Assembly: GCA_041395865.1 (NCBI GenBank) | Contig: JAWKZQ010000022.1 | Span: forward strand, 1-22,808 | DNA: 22,808 nucleotides | From: IMCC2047 sp041395865 | Lineage (GTDB): Bacteria; Pseudomonadota; Gammaproteobacteria; Pseudomonadales; IMCC2047 | Direction: 5' to 3' | Shown: in pieces, positions 7,803 to 15,341 of the stretch | Layout: the number at the start of each line of letters is the position of its first letter | Position numbering within the stretch: the first letter of the stretch is position 1 | Position numbers and translations under genes: made by a program | The notes under the pieces: generated by a model | Database searches by the model: none | Seen by the model: only the letters and a program-made list of their open reading frames with translations | What the model was told of the DNA's origin: nothing

Positions 7803-7852
7803 CCGTTGCTTTTCAATATTTCCCCAATAACCCAATACTTTAGCCTTTTCTC

Positions 7853-9634
7853 ATGCCGAAACTCACTGCGGTCATCCCCTCGCGCTTAAACTCCAGTAAC
7901 GGGCAATCCCATGATTTACCCGAATCCCACCGGGAAGGAGTCTTTGTTACAGGCGAAGAGGGGAAAGTTTTCAGAAACGAACAGTTTTTACTCGCCTATA
8001 GCGGAACGCCCTACTTCCAGGTTGAATCATCCGCTAACGACGCCATTAACGAGAAAACAGCCCGCGACCTTGTCAGCCTGTTCCGTCGCGACGGCTGCGG
8101 GGCTCTCTCACGTCTGAAGGGGCACTTTGCCCTGATTATTTTTGACCGGCAGAACAACCAACTGCTGGCTGCAACGGACCGTGCCGGCGTGCATCGCCTT
8201 TACTGGCACAAAACGGAACAGGGTAACCTGGTTATCAGCACATCCTTACGTGAAGTCAGGTCACGCTGCCATCAGGGCAATGAGCTCTCACACCAGGCAA
8301 TATACAGCTATATCTATTTCCATATGGTGCCGACCCCGCTGTCGATTCATCCTGAAATCAACAAGCTGCCTCCGGCAACCGCCCTCACCGGCTCGCCGCA
8401 GGAAGTATCTCTGCAAACCTATTGGAAACCTCCGTTTGAAACCCGCTCTTCGGCACACATTGACGAGCTGGCCGACCAGCTGCTGCAACTCATTGAAGAC
8501 TCGACACGCCGCTCACTCAGCGAGTCAGGCAAAAATGGCGCCTTCTTGAGCGGTGGCCTGGATAGCTCAACCATTGCCGGTATGTTCGCCAAAATTGCGC
8601 CCCAGCAGGCCCCAACCTTTTCCATCGGTTTCAATGCAAAAGCCTACGACGAAACCCCCTTTGCCCGCATTACGGCCAGTCACTTCCAGACCCAGCACAA
8701 TGAGTACTTTGTGACGCCGGATGACGTGCTTGACAGCCTGCCCAACATTGTAAAATCGATGGACGAACCCTTTGGTAATTCGTCTGCCCTGCCCGCCTAC
8801 TATTGTGCCAGGCTGGCCGTCGATAATGGCATTACCAACCTGCTGGCCGGCGACGGCGGTGACGAACTGTTTGCGGGAAATAAGCGCTACGCGACCCAAA
8901 GAAAGTACAGCTATTTCAACGCGATTCCACCGGGGCTCAGGAATAAGCTGGTAACACCGCTTATCTCAACGTTACCCGATGCCATTCCCTATGCAGGCAA
9001 AGCCAAGCGTTACGCGACCCAGGCTAATATTCCGCTGCCGGCACGACTACAAATCTATAACTTCCTGAATCGGCACCCGGCCAGCGAAATTTTTTCATCG
9101 GACTTTTTAACATCGGTGGACGACAGTCTGCCGCAAAAACTGCAAAACGGAATTTTCCAGCAGCCTGAACAGGCATCCGAACTTGACCGCATGCTATTTC
9201 TTGACTGGCATATCACCCTAGCCGACAACGATTTAAGGAAAGTCAGCCAAATGTGCGAGCTGGCCGGCGTCAATGTCGCCTACCCGCTGCTCTCGGACGA
9301 ACTGATCGATTTCTCCTGTTTAATACCGGACGATATGAAGCTTAAAGGGCAAAAGCTGCGCTATTTCTATAAATATGCCATGCGTAACTTTTTACCCGCC
9401 CAAACGCTCAGCAAGACGAAGCATGGTTTCGGTCTGCCCTTTGGCGTCTGGTTGCGTGAGTACAAGCCGCTGCGGGAACTGGCGCATGACACGCTGGAAA
9501 AACTCAAAGCGCGTCATTACTTCGAAAAGGGATTTATTGATAAGGCCTTCGAAATGCACGAACAGCAGCACGCCTCCTATTATGGAGAGCTGATCTGGTT
9601 GATGTTAGTTCTCGAACTTTGGCTTGATTCCTGA
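7853..9634 (+). CDS. Asparagine synthase-like amidotransferase with degenerate glutaminase domain
   Basis: 593 residues, normal for AsnB relatives. The C-terminal ATP-pyrophosphatase domain is intact: FLSGGLDSST (231-240) is the ATP-binding P-loop, YDETPFARITASHF (265-278) and KSMDEPFGNSSALP (301-314) follow as in AsnB, and LAGDGGDELFAGNKRY (331-346) is the second signature. The N-terminal Ntn domain is recognisable (SRLKGHFALIIFD, 86-98; ATDRAGVHRLYW, 107-118) but the protein starts MPKLT and has no catalytic Cys at position 2, so it probably cannot hydrolyse glutamine. It may use free ammonia or another amine to amidate a carboxyl group, for instance a uronic acid as proposed for WbpS-type EPS/LPS enzymes, or form another amide. 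The ATG at 7853 has no good ribosome-binding site. No membrane segment or signal peptide is seen. Confidence 0.88.
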   Translation: MPKLTAVIPSRLNSSNGQSHDLPESHREGVFVTGEEGKVFRNEQFLLAYSGTPYFQVESSANDAINEKTARDLVSLFRRDGCGALSRLKGHFALIIFDRQNNQLLAATDRAGVHRLYWHKTEQGNLVISTSLREVRSRCHQGNELSHQAIYSYIYFHMVPTPLSIHPEINKLPPATALTGSPQEVSLQTYWKPPFETRSSAHIDELADQLLQLIEDSTRRSLSESGKNGAFLSGGLDSSTIAGMFAKIAPQQAPTFSIGFNAKAYDETPFARITASHFQTQHNEYFVTPDDVLDSLPNIVKSMDEPFGNSSALPAYYCARLAVDNGITNLLAGDGGDELFAGNKRYATQRKYSYFNAIPPGLRNKLVTPLISTLPDAIPYAGKAKRYATQANIPLPARLQIYNFLNRHPASEIFSSDFLTSVDDSLPQKLQNGIFQQPEQASELDRMLFLDWHITLADNDLRKVSQMCELAGVNVAYPLLSDELIDFSCLIPDDMKLKGQKLRYFYKYAMRNFLPAQTLSKTKHGFGLPFGVWLREYKPLRELAHDTLEKLKARHYFEKGFIDKAFEMHEQQHASYYGELIWLMLVLELWLDS

Positions 9635-9656
9635 CAGGGCTGACGGATACGCAATC

Positions 9657-10625
9657 ATGTCGAAAACACGCGCACTTTTTTTCCGCAGCATCAACCAGCT
9701 GCAAACCCTAGGGCAGCCTAAGCTGACAACCCTGATTTACCATCAGGTGCTGCCTGAAGCGGATCCCTTAAGGCCCTGGGAAATTGACCTTAACAGGTTT
9801 CGACAGCACATGAGCTGGATAGCCAATAGCTACAGGGTCATTCCGCTCAGTGAAGCCATTCAAAAGCTTGCCAATGGAACGCTTGAAAAAGGTTGTGCCT
9901 GTATCACCTTCGATGACGGCTATCGCAATAACGCAACCGTAGCGGCCAGTGTCCTCAATGAATTTGGTTTTAATGCCACCTTCTTCTGTACCAGTGCGTA
10001 TCTCGACGGGGATATGATGTGGAATGACAAAGTCATCGAAGCAATTCGCCACTGGCCCCATCAACGCTTAAGCCTTGAGCCGCTGGAAATTACCGATCTG
10101 CCGGTCGGCACCGTTGAAGAAAAGCGCTCGGCCAGCCTCACCGTGCTGAATAAACTCAAATACGCCGAGTTTTCAGACCGCAAGATCATTGCCGACGGCC
10201 TCTTGAAACAAAGTGCTGCATCGCCTGAACGAATGATGATGAACGCTGAGGAAATCCTGCAACTCAAGGGCAAAGGCATGACCATTGGCGGCCATACCCA
10301 CGAGCACCCCATTCTTGCCAGACTGCAGCCGGAACAGGCTGCTTGGCAGATTCAACAGAACAAGGAGCTGCTTGAAAACATCATTGACGAACCCATCGAC
10401 CTGTTCGCCTACCCGAACGGTAAACCGGGCGTTGACTATTGCCAGGAGCATCTCCAGATGGTCAGGGACGCCGGTTACCGGGCAGCCATGTCGACCAGTC
10501 CGGGAACCGCTGGCAAGCAGGCAGATTTATTCCAGATCCCCCGCTTTACCCCCTGGGACAAAACGGCAACCCGCTTTCTCACCCGATTGTCATTGAACTT
10601 CCAAACCCAACCGAACCTAATTTAA
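9657..10625 (+). CDS. Polysaccharide deacetylase family protein (NodB homology, CE4)
   Basis: 322 residues from the ATG at 9657, 22 bases after the previous stop; an earlier in-frame ATT at 9624 would overlap the upstream gene. The NodB signature is present: TLIYHQV (25-31), TFDDGY with Asp86/Asp87 (84-89; catalytic base and metal ligand), and GHTHEHPIL with His213 and His217 (212-220) as the metal-binding H-x3-H. FAYPNG (250-255) lines the active-site groove. The enzyme would remove N- or O-acetyl groups from the polymer or its precursor. No signal peptide or membrane helix is evident, so it may act in the cytoplasm or at the membrane face on lipid-linked intermediates, unlike secreted chitin deacetylases. 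A free amine made here could be a target for the formyltransferase later in the same operon. Confidence 0.9.
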   Translation: MSKTRALFFRSINQLQTLGQPKLTTLIYHQVLPEADPLRPWEIDLNRFRQHMSWIANSYRVIPLSEAIQKLANGTLEKGCACITFDDGYRNNATVAASVLNEFGFNATFFCTSAYLDGDMMWNDKVIEAIRHWPHQRLSLEPLEITDLPVGTVEEKRSASLTVLNKLKYAEFSDRKIIADGLLKQSAASPERMMMNAEEILQLKGKGMTIGGHTHEHPILARLQPEQAAWQIQQNKELLENIIDEPIDLFAYPNGKPGVDYCQEHLQMVRDAGYRAAMSTSPGTAGKQADLFQIPRFTPWDKTATRFLTRLSLNFQTQPNLI

Positions 10626-10678
10626 AGTAAAACCACGTTAGACTCGTCGACCTTTACACCGCCAAAAGGGAATGACAC

Positions 10679-12082
10679 ATGTATTTGCGTTCGGGAATTC
10701 GACGTGCCCTGTTACTGGTGCTGCTCCTGGCAGCCGGCCAGGCCAGTGCCGACTATACACAGCTTGAGGAATTAAAGGGCTACAGCCGTTCGCTCGGTTA
10801 CGCCATGCCCGCCTACGACTCGCCTGCCGATGGCTGGGAAATGATCAAAAAAATGTGCGGCCCTGTCGGGCGTTGGGATCATGAAATTTCAGTCCCCTAT
10901 TCCCCGACGCCACACAACAGTGATCTGCTCAAGGTCAAGCACCTCAAGGGGTGCGTTCACATCAAAGGCGAGCTGGGGCCTAACGGCGAGCTTCCTGCCA
11001 TCGCCGGTGGCGTTGGGGCCACCCGCGGCTATAAAGGCAAACTGCAACCCGGTGGCGTCTTTGTTGAGAACCTGAAAGTTACCAGCGTCGGGGTTCCCAA
11101 TAACAAGTACTTTCTGGTGATGCATAACATGCACTTTTCAAACTGGCCCAATCATGCATTCATCACCTCCGGCGGCAATAAACACATGTACCTGGAGCTT
11201 CTCGATTCCTACCTGGGTTTCGGCAACAATAACCATGCCGCCTATATCGACAATATTGCCTTTGCCAACATCCAGCGCAACCTGTTCGAATCGCCCGGAC
11301 GCATGCATGCCTTCCGCTCCATTGCGCAGAAAAGCCTGATCAAGAACAACACATTTTGCAATATCCAGTGTGACGGAACGGTGCTGCGTCACCCCAAAGG
11401 CCGCCTGATGTCCGGTATGGCGCCGCTGGAGATCTACACCAATGGCGAACACCTGCTCGAAGACAACACCATCGTCTACCATCGGGCAACCAAAAGCAGC
11501 GCGCGCGCAGCCGCCAATTTCAGGGGGCGAGAGGGAATTAACACGCTGGACAGGTTCAGGGAAGGGGACCATTATAAATACCTTGTTTGGGGCACCCCGG
11601 AATACAATAACCCCCAGACCTGGGCCGGCCCAATGCTGGATACCCGTGTCAAGAACCTTAAAATCACCTGCTATGGTGTTCCCCCCTGTCATGCCTGGAA
11701 CATTAAGTCGACCTATCCTTACCTGCATGACCGCCCCAAGGCCAAGTTATTAGCCTGGTTCAAGGAAAACAGGTTCAGAACCTGGGAACAGGTGCTGGCG
11801 AACTCGCACCCCTCCTGGCACGGCACGCTGAACCTGATGACCGATAGTTACAAACGCCGGGTGCTTATACAGTCCGGTGAAGGGCTCCCCAACAAGATTC
11901 CGTTCCCGGTCCCGGAAGGCTGGCAACAAAAGGCACGTATCACCTTTGAAAACGTAACCGGGAATTTTGAACAGCTTTACGCGCCAGTCTCCGAGACTGG
12001 CGGTGTTTGGTGTGCCGGCGCCGTGGAAGGCGAGCACTGCAAAAATCAGCAGTATTTCCGTCAAGCCACGGTTGTTCAATAG
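10679..12082 (+). CDS. Secreted right-handed beta-helix-like protein, function unknown
   Basis: 467 residues with a signal peptide (1-24, ending QASA before DYTQ); the ATG at 10679 follows AAAAGGG at a good distance. Residues about 90-290 show the short repeated strands typical of a pectate-lyase-like parallel beta-helix: FVENLKVTSVGV, YFLVMHNMHFSNW, HMYLELLDSYLGFGNNNH, IDNIAFANIQRNLFES, KSLIKNNTFCNIQCDG, EHLLEDNTIVYHR, each turn carrying Asn/aliphatic ladders. Cys pairs (for example C224/C228 in NTFCNIQC) suggest a disulfide-bonded periplasmic or extracellular protein. Such folds occur in polysaccharide lyases, C5-epimerases and hydrolases, for instance AlgG/AlgE-like proteins, but I see no catalytic signature that picks one. 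It stands between a deacetylase and another secreted protein, so a role in trimming or guarding the polymer during export is reasonable inference. Confidence 0.75.
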   Translation: MYLRSGIRRALLLVLLLAAGQASADYTQLEELKGYSRSLGYAMPAYDSPADGWEMIKKMCGPVGRWDHEISVPYSPTPHNSDLLKVKHLKGCVHIKGELGPNGELPAIAGGVGATRGYKGKLQPGGVFVENLKVTSVGVPNNKYFLVMHNMHFSNWPNHAFITSGGNKHMYLELLDSYLGFGNNNHAAYIDNIAFANIQRNLFESPGRMHAFRSIAQKSLIKNNTFCNIQCDGTVLRHPKGRLMSGMAPLEIYTNGEHLLEDNTIVYHRATKSSARAAANFRGREGINTLDRFREGDHYKYLVWGTPEYNNPQTWAGPMLDTRVKNLKITCYGVPPCHAWNIKSTYPYLHDRPKAKLLAWFKENRFRTWEQVLANSHPSWHGTLNLMTDSYKRRVLIQSGEGLPNKIPFPVPEGWQQKARITFENVTGNFEQLYAPVSETGGVWCAGAVEGEHCKNQQYFRQATVVQ

Positions 12083-12092
12083 AGTTTGATCG

Positions 12093-13409
12093 ATGCAACG
12101 GCTTTTCCGCGCTCTGTTTCAGTCCCGTTTCCTTTTACTCAGCCTGGCGCTGCTGTGCAGCAACCCATTAAAAGCTGCAGAAACAGGCTGGGAGGCACTT
12201 AAATCTGCACTGGAAGCGCTGCCCGATAACACCTTTTACGAATGGAAAGGCTCTGCAATGGGCAATCTGGTGACCTGTGAAACCTATCCCAGGGTCGCCA
12301 ACTGCCACCGCAGTAAAAATGTGTTTGATGCCTGGGTCACAGGCAGCTATATCCCGGAACGCCGCGAATTTTATATTTTAGCCCCCGGCGGCCATAACGA
12401 TGCACCGGAAAGTGGCAGCTACCGTTTCGACTTTAACACCGGGCAATGGAACCTCATCGACCTCATCCCTGAAACGCCTGAAATCGACCTGGTCGAAGAC
12501 GGCGACTACGTCAGTCCGCGTTTCAATTCGAACAACAAGTCCGCATGCAAGCGAACAGGTTTCGTTCAACGCGAGCCCGTCACTTACCACAGTTACGACG
12601 GGCAACTTTATGTCCCCGAGCTGGACGGCATTCTGCTATTCGGCCATTACACAGGCACTTGCGGCGACCCCTTGCTGGACCAGGACGCCTCGGCATTCTA
12701 CGGCCGACAAGGCGTTTTCATCTTCCACCTGGCATCCCAGCAGTACGAACAGGTATACGGCCTGTCTCCCAAGCACTTCTGGTTCCCAACCACCGGTATT
12801 CTGGAAAATAAAGACAAGCACTTGATTTACGTGACGTCCAAAAAAGGTAAAGGCATCAGCTTTTTTGAAACCAAGCTGGTTCGGGATAACGAAGGGCGCC
12901 TGCAACTTGTTGCCGCCGGCCAAAGCCAACCCAGGGTCTTTGACGGCACCAGCATTGTGGTAAAAAACAAAATCATCAGTGCCAGCCGGAACTTCCACAT
13001 CAATATTTTGACCCTTGATGAGCACTTACAAAAAGTCATCAAAACCCAAAAAATTACTTACCCGCAGGGCAAGAAAGAAGCGGATGGTTTTCTCAGCGCC
13101 AACCTCTGGGGGCCTAATGGGCTCGCCTATTACCCGCCGCTTAACAGCCTTTTTCAATGGCGTAACGATGGTTATATCCTGCAAATCATCCTGGATGAAG
13201 GCCTCAGTGATTCAGATCGCTTTCGACTGGCACGCCCGGCAGGAGGCGGTACTCAGCCCGGTCTACAGGGTGGCGGCATTTACGGCAAATGGTTCTGGAT
13301 TGACGAACTCAAGGCTTTCGCCGGATACGACAGCAACGAACTGAATTGGATTTTTTACAAACCGCCCCGGCAGCACTTACCGCAGTATCATCAATTAATA
13401 AAACCGTAA
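12093..13409 (+). CDS. Secreted Kelch-like beta-propeller protein, function unknown
   Basis: 438 residues with a signal peptide (1-29, hydrophobic core SRFLLLSLALL, predicted cut after KAA). The Cys at 22 does not make a lipobox. PGGHNDAPESGSYRFDFNTGQW (98-119) is Kelch-like: a Gly-Gly turn, an aromatic strand, and a W closing the blade. Repeated strand patterns follow (REPVTYHSYDGQLY, GVFIFHLASQQYEQVYG, GPNGLAYYPPLNSLFQW, GGGIYGKWFWIDELKAFAGY), consistent with a beta-propeller. No catalytic residues are recognised. It is 10 bases after the beta-helix gene, so the two secreted proteins are probably made and act together on the exported polymer. The gene is followed by a 111-base gap before ACP 2 and may end a sub-operon. 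Confidence 0.72.
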   Translation: MQRLFRALFQSRFLLLSLALLCSNPLKAAETGWEALKSALEALPDNTFYEWKGSAMGNLVTCETYPRVANCHRSKNVFDAWVTGSYIPERREFYILAPGGHNDAPESGSYRFDFNTGQWNLIDLIPETPEIDLVEDGDYVSPRFNSNNKSACKRTGFVQREPVTYHSYDGQLYVPELDGILLFGHYTGTCGDPLLDQDASAFYGRQGVFIFHLASQQYEQVYGLSPKHFWFPTTGILENKDKHLIYVTSKKGKGISFFETKLVRDNEGRLQLVAAGQSQPRVFDGTSIVVKNKIISASRNFHINILTLDEHLQKVIKTQKITYPQGKKEADGFLSANLWGPNGLAYYPPLNSLFQWRNDGYILQIILDEGLSDSDRFRLARPAGGGTQPGLQGGGIYGKWFWIDELKAFAGYDSNELNWIFYKPPRQHLPQYHQLIKP

Positions 13410-13505
13410 ATATTCCGGAGTATGTTGCCATTTAAGCGCAGGGATTCGTGTGCAAACGCCAGGGTATGTGTAATACTTTTTAACTGAAACACTCAAACTT
13501 ACATT

Positions 13506-13511
13506 GGGGAG
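13506..13511 (+). promoter_or_regulatory. Ribosome-binding site of ACP 2
   Basis: GGGGAG lies nine bases before the ATG at 13521 but only three before the ATG at 13515, so the second ATG is the better start. Confidence 0.65.
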
Positions 13512-13520
13512 CTGATGGTA

Positions 13521-13757
13521 ATGAGCATTACGTTCGACGACTTGAAGGCTTATTTAGAGGATGATCTGGGAATCGGAACCGCTCAATTGGAGGAAGAGAC
13601 CCCGCTTTACTCATCCGGCTTAATTGACTCTATTTCACTCATCCAACTGGTCACTTTTCTGGAAAAGAAAATTGGCGGAAAAATCAAACCCACTGACCTG
13701 ACCCTGGATAATTTCGACTCTGCCGCTCGCATCATCAGGTTCGTTGGCACCCGCTAA
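13521..13757 (+). CDS. Acyl carrier protein, DltC-like (ACP 2)
   Basis: 78 residues, the length of DltC. LYSSGLIDSISLIQLV (29-44) holds Ser37, the phosphopantetheine site, in the G-L-[IL]-D-S pattern shared with D-alanyl carrier proteins. The closing FDSAARIIRFV resembles the end of DltC. An ATG at 13515 would add two residues but sits too close to the ribosome-binding site. It is the first gene of a five-gene block of ACP, microprotein, MBOAT, microprotein and SGNH protein. In the Dlt pathway the carrier delivers its thioester-bound acyl group to the MBOAT on the cytoplasmic face; I infer the same here. The loading ligase is not in the window, and the acyl group is unknown. It is clearly different in sequence from ACP 1, so the two carriers may feed separate steps. 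Confidence 0.87.
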   Translation: MSITFDDLKAYLEDDLGIGTAQLEEETPLYSSGLIDSISLIQLVTFLEKKIGGKIKPTDLTLDNFDSAARIIRFVGTR

Positions 13758-13802
13758 CGGCCCGGAATAGTATGCTTTCGGCCACCAGGACAGGGCATTT
13801 GA

Positions 13803-13952
13803 ATGATTAATCATTCCAACAAAAATCCGGATGAGGAGGAGCATACACCGCTGATCACCTGGCTGGTGACCGTTCTGTTTCTGCTCCTGTTTGTATTTGC
13901 CACCGCGGTTTATGTCTGGAAAGTCGGGGATTTCTGGTCGTTGCTGGCATAA
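13803..13952 (+). CDS. Single-span membrane microprotein 1 (49 aa)
   Basis: The frame reads ATG at 13803 to TAA at 13950-13952, with AGGG (13792-13795) seven bases upstream. The protein has a hydrophilic, acidic head (NPDEEEH, 9-15), one strong membrane helix (about 17-38, ITWLVTVLFLLLFVFATAV) and a short aromatic tail ending GDFWSLLA. It lies between ACP 2 and the MBOAT, 45 bases after the first and 62 before the second. Position, size and good ribosome-binding site argue that it is a real gene. It may hold carrier, MBOAT and SGNH protein together as DltX does in the Dlt complex. Its tail has no tyrosine near the end, so it is not the better shuttle candidate. I do not recognise a family. 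Confidence 0.72.
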   Translation: MINHSNKNPDEEEHTPLITWLVTVLFLLLFVFATAVYVWKVGDFWSLLA

Positions 13953-14014
13953 ACACAACGGCTCAGGGCCAGCTTTAAACTTACCCTGCTAACGCTAACG
14001 AACCCAGGATTGCA

Positions 14015-15178
14015 ATGGACTTCTTATCCCTGCAATGGTTGACACTGATGATGGCGACGGTGTCGCTGTACTGGCTGTGTCCCGCCAGCTGGCGGCAGCT
14101 TCTGGTTCTAGTCATCACCTTGGCGCTGCTCATCTATGTATCGCCACTTTCAGCCGCTATACTGACATTCTTCGCACTTTCCACCTACTGGCTGACGCGG
14201 GGGGAACAAGTCACCTTACCCAGAATGTGTCTCGCCCTGGCCGTTGTGGTCGTGGTACTGGCTTTTTTCAAAATACGCTTTTTCAATGCGGGTGGCAGCG
14301 CCGGCGACATCATAACCAATGCAGCGATCCCGCTTGGCCTTTCCTATTACTCGTTTCGCTGTTTCCACTTTATTTTTGAACGCTACAGGCAAACAGTCGA
14401 ACAGCCGCCGCTGAAAACTTTCCTGGCCTATTTGTTTTTCCTGCCGACCATCCTGGTGGGGCCCATCAACCGGTTTAATGATTATTTCCGTGAGCAGGAG
14501 AAGGTTCGCTGGGATGCGGGTTACCTCTCCTCCGGACTTGAGCGCCTGCTTTTTGGTTATTTTAAAGTCACGTTTCTTGCCAACTTCCTTGTTCTCGGAA
14601 AACTGGGCGAATATATCACTACCCTTCCCACCGAACAGGTGGCCTTGATCGCCTACCTCGAAATTCTTCAGGACGCCCTGCTCCTCTACCTGCTCTTCGC
14701 CGGCTACTCAGACATCGCCATCGGCTTCGGCTTGTTGCTGGGTATCCGCGTCATGGAGAACTTTAACTGGCCCTACCTGCGAAAAAATATTTCCGAGTTC
14801 TGGCAATCCTGGCATATCTCCCTATCCAGCTGGTGCAGGGACTATATATTTTTCCCGGTTCTGGCCTCTACACGTAATCCCTACGTTGCCACCCTGGCCT
14901 CATTCACCGTCATTGGCCTGTGGCACGAAATCTCACTCCGGTACATTTGCTGGGGGTTATTCCATGGGATCGGTTTATTAATTTGGCGTTATTTCCAGCA
15001 ATTCAAACGAAAATACAACCTGCACTGGTCGCAACTGCCCGGTATCGGATGGGTTTTTGTCCTGTTGAGTATTTTACTGACCCTGCACTACGTAATTTTT
15101 GGACTTGTTATCGTGAACCAGCCAGACCTTCATTCCGTCTGGCAGGTCTATAAAACCATTCTCTTCTCCTGGATTTAG
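14015..15178 (+). CDS. MBOAT-family membrane-bound O-acyltransferase (DltB-sized)
   Basis: 387 residues with about 9-11 membrane segments. The MBOAT core is clear: GYSDIAIGFGLLLG (230-243), ENFNWPYLRKNISEFWQSWHISLSSWCRDYIF (248-279, discontinuous motif with His267) and GLWHEISLRYICWGLFHGIG (301-320) containing His304, the counterpart of the catalytic histidine; Glu305 replaces the usual Gly. At 387 residues it is DltB-like in size and shorter than AlgI (about 520). Gram-negative MBOATs often end in a hexapeptide with a tyrosine that carries the acyl group; this one ends ILFSWI and lacks it. The enzyme should move an acyl group from ACP 2 across the membrane. TAG at 15176-15178 overlaps the ribosome-binding site of the following microprotein, which indicates coupled translation. 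Confidence 0.93.
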   Translation: MDFLSLQWLTLMMATVSLYWLCPASWRQLLVLVITLALLIYVSPLSAAILTFFALSTYWLTRGEQVTLPRMCLALAVVVVVLAFFKIRFFNAGGSAGDIITNAAIPLGLSYYSFRCFHFIFERYRQTVEQPPLKTFLAYLFFLPTILVGPINRFNDYFREQEKVRWDAGYLSSGLERLLFGYFKVTFLANFLVLGKLGEYITTLPTEQVALIAYLEILQDALLLYLLFAGYSDIAIGFGLLLGIRVMENFNWPYLRKNISEFWQSWHISLSSWCRDYIFFPVLASTRNPYVATLASFTVIGLWHEISLRYICWGLFHGIGLLIWRYFQQFKRKYNLHWSQLPGIGWVFVLLSILLTLHYVIFGLVIVNQPDLHSVWQVYKTILFSWI

Positions 15179-15181
15179 GAG
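15177..15181 (+). promoter_or_regulatory. Ribosome-binding site of microprotein 2
   Basis: AGGAG sits six bases before the ATG at 15188 and overlaps the MBOAT stop codon. This strong site supports the short reading frame as a real gene and suggests that its synthesis is coupled to the MBOAT. Confidence 0.75.
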
Positions 15182-15187
15182 TTCAAC

Positions 15188-15325
15188 ATGTACGCCTTTT
15201 TCAGAAATAAAATGAACAGGAACGCCGCCATAACCCTGACGGCTTTTCTTTATGCCTCGATGCTTGTGCTGGTTTTGTACTCTGCCTTTGAGCCACAGGC
15301 AGAACTGAAGTATATCGCCCTGTAA
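15188..15325 (+). CDS. Membrane microprotein 2, candidate DltX-like acyl shuttle (45 aa)
   Basis: 45 codons from ATG at 15188 to TAA at 15323-15325, behind a strong AGGAG. The basic head (FRNKMNRN, 5-12) and single hydrophobic helix (about 14-33, ITLTAFLYASMLVLVLYSAF) predict N-in/C-out topology by the positive-inside rule. The exposed tail ends ELKYIAL: the last six residues LKYIAL carry Tyr42 four residues from the C-terminus with hydrophobic flanks. DltX ends in a hexapeptide of the form F-[IL]-Y-x-x-F, where that tyrosine accepts the acyl group from the MBOAT and passes it to a serine enzyme (established for the Dlt pathway in Gram-positive bacteria). The gene lies exactly between MBOAT and SGNH protein, and the MBOAT lacks its own tail, so a split shuttle is a strong inference. 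It has not been tested. Confidence 0.78.
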   Translation: MYAFFRNKMNRNAAITLTAFLYASMLVLVLYSAFEPQAELKYIAL

Positions 15326-15341
15326 GCGGCCGAAAGTTGCA

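Noticed and set aside
12093..12182. Lipoprotein signal in the Kelch-like protein (Cys22).
   Set aside because: The residue before the Cys is Leu, not Gly, Ala or Ser, and a normal signal peptidase I site follows at KAA.
13410..13423. Imperfect palindrome ATATTCCGGAGTAT before ACP 2 as an operator.
   Set aside because: It is short, has a mismatch, occurs once, and can arise by chance.
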